A DNA stretch of 64,000 nt, from the NCBI RefSeq assembly GCF_028401425.1, contig NZ_JAQOMS010000002.1, positions 186,001 to 250,000 on the forward strand. The letters are read 5' to 3'. Every line of letters starts with the position of its first letter. The stretch's first letter is position 1. Below are positions 9,199 to 18,711 of this stretch, piece after piece. A model generated the notes under the pieces. It saw only the letters and a program-made list of their open reading frames with translations. It had not been told where the DNA came from and made no database searches. Made by a program: the position numbers and the translations under genes. The DNA is from Psychrosphaera algicola (lineage in GTDB: Bacteria; Pseudomonadota; Gammaproteobacteria; Enterobacterales; Alteromonadaceae).

Positions 9199-9807
9199 AT
9201 GATAACGGTACATCATTTAAATGCGTCACGTTCAAAACGTGTTCTGTGGTTACTCGAAGAGTTGCAGTTACCTTACGACGTGGTAAAGCATCAGCGGGAC
9301 CCGGTAACACAATTGGCTCCAGATAGTTTAAAACAAGTTCATCCTCTTGCAAAAGCGCCGGTCATTGTCGATGGTGAGCTAACACTTTGTGAATCAGGTG
9401 CGGTTATGGAATACCTATTAGACCAAGACCCACAAAACCGATTACGTCCGGTTGCCCGTTCGCAGGAATATTATCATTATTTAGAATGGTTACACTTTGC
9501 TGAAGGCTCATTAAGCCTCCCCGTGATTACGTCTTTATTTATGACGATGGAAGGGCGCGACGGCACTAAACCAATGGATGGTTATATCGCTAAAGAAATT
9601 GCCCTCGATTTTTCTTATATTGAATCGACGTTAACCCAACGCCCTTATTTTGCCGGCGATAACTTTACCGCGGCAGACATCATGATGACCATTATGTTAG
9701 AAATTGCCGGTAAGCGAGGCATGTTAGAGGGACGTACTAATACATTGGCCTATTTAACAACGATGCAAAGCAGGGCCGCCTATCAAGCGGCGTTTAGCCA
9801 AGGCTAA
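9199..9807 (+). CDS. glutathione S-transferase
   Basis: A 202-residue cytosolic GST. The N-terminal thioredoxin-like half has MITVHHLNASRSKRVLWLLEEL, HPLAKAPVIVDGELTLCESGAVMEYLL (cis-Pro before Val and the E-S pair that contacts glutathione). The C-terminal helical half contains FAGDNFTAADIMMTIMLE, the conserved N-capping Asp motif of GSTs. The N-terminal Ser of LNASRSKR is the probable thiol-activating residue. AAGGGAAAGTT precedes ATG 9199. It sits last in the electrophile detoxification row, which suggests conjugation of reactive carbonyls or halides, though a terminator upstream implies its own promoter. Confidence 0.88.
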   Translation: MITVHHLNASRSKRVLWLLEELQLPYDVVKHQRDPVTQLAPDSLKQVHPLAKAPVIVDGELTLCESGAVMEYLLDQDPQNRLRPVARSQEYYHYLEWLHFAEGSLSLPVITSLFMTMEGRDGTKPMDGYIAKEIALDFSYIESTLTQRPYFAGDNFTAADIMMTIMLEIAGKRGMLEGRTNTLAYLTTMQSRAAYQAAFSQG

Positions 9808-9831
9808 AATTAAAGGCTAACTTGCATTGAA

Positions 9832-9854
9832 GTGCCTAATCAATCATTAGGCAC
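9832..9854. terminator. hairpin between convergent GST and membrane-protein genes
   Basis: GTGCCTAAT (9832-9840) pairs perfectly with ATTAGGCAC (9846-9854), loop CAATC. There is no clear T tract on either strand, so terminator function is only likely from its position between converging genes. Confidence 0.5.
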
Positions 9855-9894
9855 GTTATCTCGGTTTACTGCTGTAATATTAACTCTTTTTAAC

Positions 9895-10449
9895 TCAGTT
9901 CTTCGAGATAGGATTTTTGGCGTTATAAAATAGGGCAAAAGAAAACAACACTTCAATTATGCCACCGACAAATGCACCGGTTATAAAGGCCGCGTTAAAA
10001 ACTATGCATAGAGCACCCGCCAACATTAGCGCGGCGCCAAGTACCCAATACAACTTATTACCGTATAACGTTTGAAACATTAAATAACGCACCCCAATGG
10101 CCAATAACATTATGGGGTAAAACCAAGTCGCTTGGTTTTGTGCGATGGTAAATGCGATAAATAAGCCAACAAACAAGATTACGGTAGTTTCCATTGCGAG
10201 TTTACTGAGGGGATTATTACTGTGGTGTGCGCCACTACGTTGTAGTAATTTAGCGAGAACAATTGAAAGCGGGAAGATAACCATGCCACCAAAAAACAGG
10301 GTAAGCATACTATTTTTATCGGTAGAAAATAGAGCAACCGAGGCCGCGATACACCAAACAATGCCGGAGACTAAAACCCCTGTAGCCCCGCCAAAATAGG
10401 CAATATCCATGTCGTTTTGAGCGTCGTTAAAATTCACTATCAAGTCCAA
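9895..10449 (-). CDS. multi-pass membrane protein, DUF7010-like, function unknown
   Basis: About 184 residues with six hydrophobic stretches (roughly residues 18-40, 45-65, 85-105, 108-125, 132-150 and 155-178), so an integral inner-membrane protein with little soluble sequence. Motifs such as HSNNPLSKLAMETTVIL and the LFYNAKNP tail recall the DUF7010 family, for which no activity is known. The first candidate start is TTG 10449; ATG 10410 (MDIAYFGG) is an alternative and may be the true one. It lies 80 bases downstream of the Ig-domain lipoprotein gene on the same strand, separated by a hairpin, so co-transcription is uncertain. Confidence 0.6.
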   Translation of the reverse strand: MDLIVNFNDAQNDMDIAYFGGATGVLVSGIVWCIAASVALFSTDKNSMLTLFFGGMVIFPLSIVLAKLLQRSGAHHSNNPLSKLAMETTVILFVGLFIAFTIAQNQATWFYPIMLLAIGVRYLMFQTLYGNKLYWVLGAALMLAGALCIVFNAAFITGAFVGGIIEVLFSFALFYNAKNPISKN

Positions 10450-10456
10450 ATTGAGC

Positions 10457-10491
10457 GGTCAGGAATACCAGCTCTAACTGGCTACCTGACC
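10457..10491 (-). terminator. two-tier hairpin between the lipoprotein and membrane-protein genes
   Basis: GGTCAGG (10457-10463) pairs with CCTGACC (10485-10491), and inside it CCAG (10468-10471) pairs with CTGG (10478-10481). No T tract follows, so it may be an RNA processing or attenuation structure and not a strong terminator. Confidence 0.45.
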
Positions 10492-10528
10492 TTATATAGC
10501 TGTAGTTGTAGGTGTAGTTGCGACTGAA

Positions 10529-12993
10529 CTAGTCAAGCGCTACAGTAAATGACGTATTTGTTGACGTACCCGACGGTGCGACCACTTCGATTGAAACTTC
10601 TGCGGTATCGGTTTCTCCGACATTATTCTTTAATGTGAATGTCATGAAAGCCCCACCATAACCATCAGGGTCGAGAGTACCGACCGTATCAGCGATGCGC
10701 AGTTGAGTTGTTCCTGATAATTCGCCAGCAGTTGTTGTAACGCTAATCTGCGTCCCGACTGCCATGGTTTGCATTGCATTGTCTGAAATGGCAAGTTTGT
10801 AACTCGCAAAATCATTTCGAGCGATGGCTGTTGAAGAACTTATTGATTCATTGCCATAGTTTTGGGCAAGAACGGCATCATTCGACAATTGCGTTACTTT
10901 TAAATAGGCATTACTACTTGAAGTAATCAGTACGCCAGCGCGTCTTATATGTATGAGTTTATTCGCATCATCTGAGCACAATGTCGTGCTGTTGCAATGT
11001 GGTCCATTAAAGTAACCGTCGCCGATATCATGGGCCGCATTTGAATTGTAATCAAAGAATTTTTCGCCACTGTCGTAGAGCATATTTTCATTGTCGTCAC
11101 GCCATGCATCTTGTAGGTCAATAAAACCAGAAGTGAGTTGGGTGTCTGGACGCTGGAACCCTGAATCAACAGCATCCATGTTCCCAATTAAATTGTTTGC
11201 AACAGTGCCGTCTGCGTCACCCATGATATTATCGCCGTTCACATCAAAAAAGGTTTCATGACCAATGGCATAAGCTAATATTGTCGCTCGGTGGTCATCT
11301 AAAAACGGTTCTTGGCTGGTCCACATAACAGAACACTTACCATTGATTGTATTGCAATGTGACTCAATTGCACCACCTTCGGTCGTAAAATTTATGGTAG
11401 TGCCATCGGGAATAGGGTTGTTGAAGCTGTCAGCCAAATAGGCACTTACAATGACTTGCTTGCCTACGATATTTCGAGCTTCTGGGTTTGTTTCGGAAAA
11501 TGCAATTGTGAATGAATCTTGATCAGGAAGGCCGGTATTTATTGACAATAAATCAGATTGAGTAGAAATATTGATGTCGTTTTCCAGTGCAACCGTCGCA
11601 TTGACTCGTACTGAAGTTGGAACGGTTCCTGAGAGCACTATTGCGCTAACAAGACCATTAGAATTGGTCGTTCCGGAATCGTTTACTAGTTTTATATCGC
11701 CTACTTTTGATGTTAGCGAGAATTCTACTTTTTGTTGTTCAATTGGGTTGCCTAGTTCGCCTCGGACTAAAAATGTGATCGTTGAAAATTCTTGTTGGCC
11801 TTGACCGCCAGCGCCTTTAATTACTATTGATTCCGGTGAGGCACTCACAAACTCTATTGAGCCTAAGCCTTCTGGCAACAAAGTGATATCGTGAGTAATT
11901 ACATAGTCTTTAGAATTAACAGTGATGGTCGCGATAATTGTATCAACATTACCGGAATTACCCGCACAACTAATGTCTTTATAAGTTGCTTTAAACGTGC
12001 CTTTAACACTTGTTATTGCGGTGTCTATTGATGCTTTGTCGTTGGCGGCACAAGTTGACGTAAAGCTTGCTGTTATTGAGTCGGTAATCAGTTCATGTGC
12101 ATCGTCTACGATTGAAAATTCAATTCCAAGTGTTGCCCCTGCGTTTATTGTCGCTGGTGTTTCAAGACTGGGATCAGGTTTAAATTGATCAAGAATAAAG
12201 GTATTTGAATCATCAAAATAACCTAAGTTAACGCTTTCTACATTTACGCCTGCAATCACTTCGTAGGCTATGGAGTCAGAATTTGACACTGAGTTAACTT
12301 CAGCTTGGGCCGACGCAAATCCAGCGCCTAATGTTGTGTCGGTCGTAAGACTAACGGTTGCAATCCCATTACTATTAGTTAACGCAGAAGGGGCCTGTAA
12401 AGCGCCTAATTCAGCAGTAAAAATACTGGCGTATCAACAATGGGCGCATTGTCTTTATCAGTTAGCGTAGCCTGTAATTGCGCTGAGTTTTGTTCACGGA
12501 TACGGTTTGTTATTATTCCCGTGCTGTCTACAATGGAAAGTGCGATGTTAAAACTGTCTTCTTCTACAACAACAGTTGTTGCGTCTACCACCTCAAATAA
12601 GATATCAGTTTGCAAAACTTCTTCGTCGACGGTTGTTGATATTGTCGCGGTTACAATACCAGTTGAGATCCCTGTCGTATCGACGACAAATTCTGTGGTG
12701 CCATCAGAACCGGTTAATCTGGCATCAGATGAGGCGGTACCTTTATTTGATGAAAATTCAATAGCATGATTAGTTATTACCCCTTTGTCGGCATTGGTTA
12801 GTTTCACTTTGATAATAGCCGATGCGCCAAGAGAAATTATATTTGCAGAGGTATCCTCTGAATTTGTCAATGTGACAGACAAAATACCATTAGTACCTGT
12901 CACTTCTAAGTCTGCGGTTGACGTTTCCGTGTCACTACAACCAAATAAAATTGACGTGAAAAACAATACGAATAATAACTTTAGGTTTACCAT
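10529..12993 (-). CDS. surface lipoprotein with bacterial Ig-like (Big1/invasin-type) repeats
   Basis: About 820 residues. MVNLKLLFVLFFTSILFGCSD is a lipoprotein signal with the lipobox LFGC, so it is lipid-anchored after export. The rest is tandem beta-sandwich domains of Big1/invasin kind, recognisable by recurring phrases: TNSNGIATVSL, NSNGLVSAIVLSGT, PDGTTINFTTEGG. A Ca-binding-like insert follows (DVNGDNIMGDADG and DDNENMLYDSGEKFFDYNSN), with paired cysteines in HCNTINGKCS and HCNSTTLCSDD that may form disulfides. ATG 12993 follows GGAAAATC. A T5 run (12419-12423 on the plus strand) one base short splits it; restored it reads DTPVFFTAELGALQ. Likely an adhesion or matrix protein; the ligand is unknown. 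Confidence 0.78.
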
Positions 12994-13312
12994 GATTTTC
13001 CATTGAATTAATGTTGATTCAGTAACAGATTTAAACACTTAGCTAGACAACCTGCAACAAAATAAAGGTTTGTTTTATCTTAATTTCTGCTTGGTTCTTA
13101 AGGTAAATATGCATATTTTTATGTCACAAGTATAGACAAACATATGGGGATTGTGACGCCGTAAATATAAAATATTTTAGAGGCTTACGTAGCAAATCGG
13201 TTAAAATTTTGTGGGGATAAAGATTGAATTTAACGAGTAGAGGGCAAGTCAACGGCGGCAATAGTTGCTTTATTGAATTGTGGAACCTTTTGTTTTAGTG
13301 GTGTATAAAAGG

Positions 13313-13342
13313 AGATAAGTGCCTGTTATTAGACACTTATCT
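13313..13342 (-). terminator. terminator-like hairpin after the quinone reductase gene; rest of gap 12994-13371 empty
   Basis: AGATAAGTG (13313-13321) pairs with CACTTATCT (13334-13342). Read on the minus strand it follows the quinone-reductase stop and is trailed by CCTTTTATAC. In the rest of the 378-base gap no convincing gene, RNA or repeat is visible; its right end upstream of the lipoprotein gene (about 13000-13130) is AT-rich and probably holds that promoter. Confidence 0.55.
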
Positions 13343-13371
13343 ATCAATTTTTGTGATTTATTTGTTAGTGA

Positions 13372-14361
13372 TTAAATATCAACAACCACTTTGCCCATGC
13401 CTTTGCCACTTGTAAGTCGCTCATGTGCTTGACCAATCTGTTCTAGCGAGTAGTGTTTTTCGTCAACGATTGGCGTTAATTTACCTTGATCAACGATGGC
13501 CGCTAACGTCGTTAAGATCTCACTATGTTGTTCACGTTTCACATTATGAATCATCGGGATCAACATAAATACCACATGTAGCGACAGTCCTTTAAAGTGT
13601 GCTGTTGTTAAGTCCATTTCAATCATTGATACTGTCGTAGCAACTTGGCCATTAAGTGCAGCGGCTTCAAATGAATTAGCTATGTTAGCAGCACCAACAG
13701 AATCATAAACAATGTCAAAACCTGCGCCATCTGTGTGTTGTTCAACATACTCAGCAACCGTTTGGTTGCGGTAATTAATACCTGTAGCGCCTAACTTTTC
13801 AATTAGAGCGAGCTGCGGCTCACCGCCGCCAGTAGAATAAACGTCTGCGCCAAAATAATTAGCGAGTTGCAATGCAACGTGACCTACGCCACCGCTACCA
13901 CCATGTACTAAGACTTTTTGTCCTTTTGAAATACCTGCACGAATAAGCCCTTCGTAGGCAGTAATACCGACCAAAGGTAGCGCCGCTGCTTCACGCATAC
14001 TGATGGTTTTTGGCTTTAGCGCAACCAACTTAGCGTCAGCTACCATGTATTCAGCCAAAGCACCTTGAAGTTCACCTAAACCGCCTGCACAGCCATATAC
14101 TTCATCGCCCACAGCAAACTGAGTTACGCCCTCACCAACGGACTCAACGGTACCAGCAAAGTCCATTCCGAGAATACCCGGCATTGTTGGAGCTAAAGGA
14201 CCGAGTTCTGCACCCATTTGACGTAACATAGTATCCACTGTGTTCACGCTAGTGGCGGCAATTTTAACTAAAATATGGCCGGCTTTTATTTCTGGCTTTG
14301 CGACTTCTGCTGCTTCAAATACTTCAGTGCCGCCAAATTGTTTGATGATCATTGCTTTCAT
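13372..14361 (-). CDS. zinc-independent quinone oxidoreductase-like MDR enzyme
   Basis: A 329-residue MDR-superfamily NADPH oxidoreductase of the quinone-reductase/zeta-crystallin group. Features: MKAMIIKQFGGTEVFE start typical of the group, PGILGMDFAGTVESVGEGV, GDEVYGCAGG, and the Rossmann segment GQKVLVHGGSGGVGHVALQLAN, with GADVYSTGG binding the nucleotide. No catalytic zinc ligands are visible in the first third. It reduces quinones or enones in the cytoplasm. It diverges from the LysR gene at 14489 over 127 bases, the usual arrangement of a LysR regulator with its target, so induction by an electrophilic or quinone substrate is likely. Confidence 0.88.
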   Translation of the reverse strand: MKAMIIKQFGGTEVFEAAEVAKPEIKAGHILVKIAATSVNTVDTMLRQMGAELGPLAPTMPGILGMDFAGTVESVGEGVTQFAVGDEVYGCAGGLGELQGALAEYMVADAKLVALKPKTISMREAAALPLVGITAYEGLIRAGISKGQKVLVHGGSGGVGHVALQLANYFGADVYSTGGGEPQLALIEKLGATGINYRNQTVAEYVEQHTDGAGFDIVYDSVGAANIANSFEAAALNGQVATTVSMIEMDLTTAHFKGLSLHVVFMLIPMIHNVKREQHSEILTTLAAIVDQGKLTPIVDEKHYSLEQIGQAHERLTSGKGMGKVVVDI

Positions 14362-14488
14362 TATTATTTCCTTAAATATGTTCTATTTAGATTCTGTGTT
14401 TTGTTTATGCGGTCAGTATATTTACAATGTATGGGTTTGATAATATGCTTGATTACATAATCAGTTTTTACTTTTTGTTGATAATAAA

Positions 14489-15391
14489 ATGAATATTGAA
14501 CATCTGAAGTTGTTTGTCAGAATTGCCGCTACACATAATATAAGCTTAGCGGGGAATGAACTTGGATTATCTCCTGCAGTGGCCAGTTCACATATGAATA
14601 AACTGGAAGCCTCGCTTGGTGTAAAACTCATTTATCGAACAACTCGAAAAGTGTCATTAACGGAAGAGGGACTGGCTTTTTTGCCCCACGCTGAAGGTGT
14701 CCTCGATACCGTAGATACAGCTCGTGCGGCGGTTGGCGCTGGCAGCTATACGCCACAAGGTACTATCAGAGTTGCGGCTCCGGCGTCATTTGGCAGGATG
14801 CACATAATCCCAGCCTTAAAAGGATTTATCGACCAATATCCAGAATTGAAAATAGACTTGCGATTAAGTGACAGCATGATTGATATGGTTGAAGGTGGTT
14901 TTGATATTGCAATTCGAAACGCTTCCCTCAATGATTCGACACTCATTGCCAGAAAGTTGTCCCCCGACCGACGCGTAGTTTGTGCGTCACCTGACTATAT
15001 CAAACAGTACGGAGAGCCACTTCACCCTTCGGAGTTACAACATCATCAATGCATTACGTTATTTGGATTAGACAATTGGCAATTTGAAACGCCTGAGGGG
15101 GTTGTTCGAGTTAAAGCGAAAGGCATGTTACGTACTGATAATGGTGAATCGATACGCGATGCAAGTGTTGAAGGTATTGGTGTCACCTTGTGTTCGATGT
15201 GGTGTGGTTATCGGGAATTTGAAAATGGTAAATTGGTTCAGATACTAAAAGAGTTTCCATTGGTTTCAGATACGGCAATTTGGGCCGTTTATCCAAGTTC
15301 TAGACTTGTTGCCCCTAAGGTCCGAGCGTTTATCGACTATTTCTCCCAATATTTTGGCAACACGCCGTATTGGGAGAAATCTTCACATTGA
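14489..15391 (+). CDS. LysR-family regulator divergent from the quinone reductase
   Basis: A full-length 300-residue LysR protein. The N-terminal HTH reads IAATHNISLAGNELGLSPAVASSHMNKLEASLGVKLIYRTTRKVSLTEEG; the effector-binding half begins near residue 90 with GTIRVAAPASFGRMHIIPAL, the consensus of the DmlR/AaeR-like subgroup. The gene faces away from the MDR quinone reductase and converges on the SDR at 15402, with only 10 bases between stops. It probably controls one or both neighbours. The AT-rich gap 14362-14488 contains an ATGTATGGGTTTGATAATATGC stretch where both promoters should lie. Confidence 0.9.
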   Translation: MNIEHLKLFVRIAATHNISLAGNELGLSPAVASSHMNKLEASLGVKLIYRTTRKVSLTEEGLAFLPHAEGVLDTVDTARAAVGAGSYTPQGTIRVAAPASFGRMHIIPALKGFIDQYPELKIDLRLSDSMIDMVEGGFDIAIRNASLNDSTLIARKLSPDRRVVCASPDYIKQYGEPLHPSELQHHQCITLFGLDNWQFETPEGVVRVKAKGMLRTDNGESIRDASVEGIGVTLCSMWCGYREFENGKLVQILKEFPLVSDTAIWAVYPSSRLVAPKVRAFIDYFSQYFGNTPYWEKSSH

Positions 15392-15401
15392 GTGGTTCAA
15401 A

Positions 15402-16202
15402 TTAACGGGCTAAAACCTGCTCGATGGCTTGTGTCAACTTGATCGTTTTGTTGGTATCGAGAGCGTCTGGGTGCGGTGCTGAAAATCGTCCTATATCATT
15501 ATCGAAATATAACCCAGAAGCTTTTGCAAAATCGTTAGATAATGCGGCTTTTACCAAAATATCAGCACCTTGTTGAACGTCTTCGCCAGCGACGCCGTAA
15601 GCTTCTTTTACCATTTTACTGCCTAAAAATGACTTAGGATTAACGGCGACAATTACAGGCCCATCTGAACCTAACGACATAGCCATTTGCCTTGACCACA
15701 TAGTAATTGCGAGTTTGCTTTTAGCATAAGCTTCATTGTCTGATAACTTACCCACGGTAAACAACTCTGCGGGGTTGATTGAAGCCTGTGCTGCGGAGGA
15801 TACGTTCACAACTCGGCCAGAATTATCCATTATTGGTAAAAGTTGTTGGGTTAACAAATAAGGGGCAATGGTGTTAACGGCAAATCGAACATCAAACCCA
15901 TCAATGGTTTCGGTATTTGCTATTTTGAACACCCCCGCATTGTTAATTAACGCATCTAAGTGTTGGTGTTCTTCTTTGATTTGGTTTGCCAATTGCTTAA
16001 CTTCGCTTAGGATGGATAAATCAGCTTTATAAGTTTTAATAAATTCAGGCAATGCAAAATCGGATAACAAGGTTTTAACCGCCGCTAGTTTGGCTTCACT
16101 TCTGCCATGCAATAAAACCTCATGACCCAATTTAAGCAATGATTTAGCCGTTGCAAAGCCAATGCCGTCAGTTGACCCGGTTATCAATATTGTTTTCTTC
16201 AT
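15402..16202 (-). CDS. short-chain dehydrogenase/reductase
   Basis: A 266-residue SDR, related to retinol-dehydrogenase/protochlorophyllide-reductase-like bacterial enzymes. TILITGSTDGIGFATAKSL is the TGxxxGxG cofactor motif; NNAGV follows near residue 85; the catalytic Ser sits in VVNVSSAAQ and the catalytic pair is EAYAKSKLA (YxxxK). HGRSEAKL after beta-2 favours NADP. ATG 16202 is chosen over a longer start because GGAGAAACTAAA lies just upstream. The substrate is unknown. It is separated by about 95 bases from the luciferase-like gene on the same strand, so the two could be one unit. Confidence 0.88.
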   Translation of the reverse strand: MKKTILITGSTDGIGFATAKSLLKLGHEVLLHGRSEAKLAAVKTLLSDFALPEFIKTYKADLSILSEVKQLANQIKEEHQHLDALINNAGVFKIANTETIDGFDVRFAVNTIAPYLLTQQLLPIMDNSGRVVNVSSAAQASINPAELFTVGKLSDNEAYAKSKLAITMWSRQMAMSLGSDGPVIVAVNPKSFLGSKMVKEAYGVAGEDVQQGADILVKAALSNDFAKASGLYFDNDIGRFSAPHPDALDTNKTIKLTQAIEQVLAR

Positions 16203-16296
16203 TTTAGTTTCTCCGAACACATTACATTTTATTGTATGGTTGATTAGTTAATAATTAATTTAGGGAAGTTCAATGGCTTTGTTAATTTAGTCAGCG

Positions 16297-17319
16297 TTAG
16301 CTAAATTCGGTAAGAACCTTTTCAGCCAATAAATTTAGTGTTGTTTCAATGTCGAGCTGATTAAATCGTAAATTAAGTGCAACATGACTAATTCCTGCGC
16401 GTTCGAGCGATTTTAAATACCCGACTAAATACTCAACCGTAGACCTAAAACCGAGATGAATTGGCTCAGGTTTAGCTGAGTTAGAGGTAGCTAAGTCAAA
16501 ATACAAAGGTTGCATTACGGGTTGCGGCGCTCGATTGTAACGTTTAAGCCGATTATACCAATCTTCAACAAATAGCTTTTGTACAAGAGGGTCGTGAGGA
16601 TAGACCATGCACCCATCGCTATTTTTGGCGATCCATTCAGGTGATTGTTGACTGCCGCCTGTTACCAACAATGGCAAACGGCCATTGGTTGATTTTGGGA
16701 GCATATCGATGTCGCTATCGTGGTCAAATTTTCCATACCTATTATCAAAGGTCGGTTTATCGTTTTGCATTTTTCTAATGTATTCAAAACTATCACGAAA
16801 GCGTTCACCTCGGTTTTCATATTCAAGTTCCATTGCTGGATATTCCTGAGGTCTATCTCCGGAGGCTACTCCTAAGATGACTCTACCATTAGACAAGACA
16901 TCAACACTCGCTGCAGATTTAGCAACATGGGCTGGATGCCGCAGTGGTAAAACAATACTCGCAACACCTAGCGCAATGGTTTTGGTCTGCGCGGCGAGAT
17001 AACCAAGATAAACAAATGGATCAAAAACATGACCAGCGTCACCAAATGCAGGCACATTAAACGGTACATCTCGTAACCAAACAGATTTAAAGCCCAAACG
17101 CTCAGCGAGTTGTACGCGGGTTAAGTGGTCTTCCATTGTCGGCACTGGACCAGACTCATACCGCTCTAGTGGTACCACAAGTCCAATGCTTAATTTTCCT
17201 AATTTAAAAACAGAGTTATATCCTGAGTTTAATGAAGGAAAACAGTTTGTCTGAACTGTGTCTTGAGTGCCTTGCGTCTTTTTCGTCGTTTGCATGTTTT
17301 GCTGCATGTTTTGGTCCAT
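16297..17319 (-). CDS. luciferase-like (LLM class) flavin-dependent oxidoreductase
   Basis: A 340-residue TIM-barrel flavoprotein of the bacterial luciferase superfamily. Typical stretches: LSIGLVVPLERYESGPVPTMEDHL, AERLGFKSVWLRDVPFNVP, IALGVASIVLPLRHPAHVAKSAASVDVLSNGRVILGVASGD (the signature block of the LLM family) and LPLLVTGGSQQSPEWIA for the cofactor phosphate. An unusual hydrophilic N-terminal extension rich in Q, T and M (about 30 residues) precedes the barrel, so a later start is possible. The substrate and whether FMN or F420 is used cannot be told. It shares strand with the SDR, together suggesting an uncharacterised redox step. Confidence 0.85.
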   Translation of the reverse strand: MDQNMQQNMQTTKKTQGTQDTVQTNCFPSLNSGYNSVFKLGKLSIGLVVPLERYESGPVPTMEDHLTRVQLAERLGFKSVWLRDVPFNVPAFGDAGHVFDPFVYLGYLAAQTKTIALGVASIVLPLRHPAHVAKSAASVDVLSNGRVILGVASGDRPQEYPAMELEYENRGERFRDSFEYIRKMQNDKPTFDNRYGKFDHDSDIDMLPKSTNGRLPLLVTGGSQQSPEWIAKNSDGCMVYPHDPLVQKLFVEDWYNRLKRYNRAPQPVMQPLYFDLATSNSAKPEPIHLGFRSTVEYLVGYLKSLERAGISHVALNLRFNQLDIETTLNLLAEKVLTEFS

Positions 17320-17516
17320 GGTAGAAATGAGTGAACAATTTACTTGCCGATATTCACTGTGAAACTAACCATTATACTAACGACAATTAAAGTAATTGAT
17401 AATACGTCAATTTAGATATTCAGTTTTTACATTTTGTTGATAAAGGGAGAGGGTATTTAGTCAATTTAACATACAAAATTGGCCTACAATTATAGATTTA
17501 GCTTGGCTGTCAATGG

Positions 17517-18611
17517 TTAAAAATGAATTTGAAATTTGACGACAATGTCATTAGAAGCCTTTTTACGCAACCTGGACTCGTTTTGAACTGCGTTTATTAA
17601 TTTGCCAAAATTCCTATCTTTTTCTTTGCGTTCAGCCAATGTAGCACTATTAAAGGCTTGTTCTTTTATTAATTTCTGAAAGTTATTGAATCGTCGCGGA
17701 TCTAGTTCTCCATTTGCAAGTGAACGTTGAACAGCGCATCCGGGTTCTGTTTGGTGAGAGCAATCACTAAATCGACACTGTTTAGCCAATGCCACAATTT
17801 CACTAAACGTTTCATTAACACCGGTTTCACATTCAGTTAACTGCAACTCTCTGATCCCCGGCGTGTCCATTAACAATCCACCTTGTGGTAGCGATTTTAA
17901 TGCTCTGTGAGTTGTTGTATGTCGGCCCTTATCGTCATCTTCTCTGATGCTGCCTGTTTTCATAGATTCAGTTTGCAATAGCGTATTTACAATTGTTGAT
18001 TTACCGACGCCTGAGGAACCTACAAACGCGATGGTTTGGCCTAGTTTGCAATAGGGGGTAAGTTGTTCGAGGTCTGAATACGCTAACGCATTTACGGCTA
18101 ACGTGACCATCATCGCGTCGAGATCTTGTACTTGGTGTATTTTATTTGTTACTTCTTCATTATTTTCACATAGGTCGGCTTTGGTCAGGACGACAATAGG
18201 GTCGACCATAGCGTCTTTGGCAACCGCTATATAACGCTCTATTCGGCTTAAGTTAAAGTCTTGATTAAGTGAGCTGACAATGATGAGGTGATCTATATTG
18301 GCTGCGATAAGTTGCGTATCAACTTTTGACCCTGGAGACTTACGTTGAAACACAGATTGCCTTTCTAAACTTCGCTCAATTATTTTTGTGGTTTTATTGA
18401 TTAAAAGCCAATCCCCGACACAAATAGGGTCAGCATTATTCGATGGTCGGATATCAAATTGACCTTGGTCGCTCTCAACAACTATTTTACTTCGGTGCTG
18501 CTCCACAACTCGACAAAATAGACAGGTGTCATATTCATCTAAATTGATCTGCTGTTGAAAGAATGGTCGCCAGCCTAGTTGCTGCAAACTTAAATGTGAA
18601 GATGAAGACAA
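17517..18611 (-). CDS. rsgA: RsgA-like small-subunit-dependent GTPase
   Basis: A 364-residue circularly permuted GTPase. An N-terminal OB fold (to about residue 110) precedes G4 (VLTKAD), then G1 (FVGSSGVGKSTIVNTLL) and G3 (LMDTPGIREL), the order that defines RsgA/YjeQ. A C-terminal zinc cluster, CRFSDCSHQTEPGCAVQ, completes the family pattern. RsgA helps 30S subunit maturation by releasing RbfA. Housekeeping rsgA usually neighbours orn or psd genes, which are absent here, so this may be a second paralogue (YloQ-like), an inference from context. It sits just downstream of the SatD-DUF3307 pair on the same strand. Confidence 0.88.
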   Translation of the reverse strand: MSSSSHLSLQQLGWRPFFQQQINLDEYDTCLFCRVVEQHRSKIVVESDQGQFDIRPSNNADPICVGDWLLINKTTKIIERSLERQSVFQRKSPGSKVDTQLIAANIDHLIIVSSLNQDFNLSRIERYIAVAKDAMVDPIVVLTKADLCENNEEVTNKIHQVQDLDAMMVTLAVNALAYSDLEQLTPYCKLGQTIAFVGSSGVGKSTIVNTLLQTESMKTGSIREDDDKGRHTTTHRALKSLPQGGLLMDTPGIRELQLTECETGVNETFSEIVALAKQCRFSDCSHQTEPGCAVQRSLANGELDPRRFNNFQKLIKEQAFNSATLAERKEKDRNFGKLINAVQNESRLRKKASNDIVVKFQIHF

Positions 18612-18711
18612 AATTCTTTACTCTTTTCGGTTTAGTTTAAATAAGCGTTGTGCTTACCCACTATAGTCGAGATAGCCCGTTTTTGAAGTAAGTGAAACTC
18701 AGTTAAGGCGA

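Noticed and set aside
10945..12769. Additional open frames on both strands inside the Ig-repeat lipoprotein
   Set aside because: They lack starts with ribosome sites and recognisable sequence; the repetitive composition of the real gene keeps other frames open.
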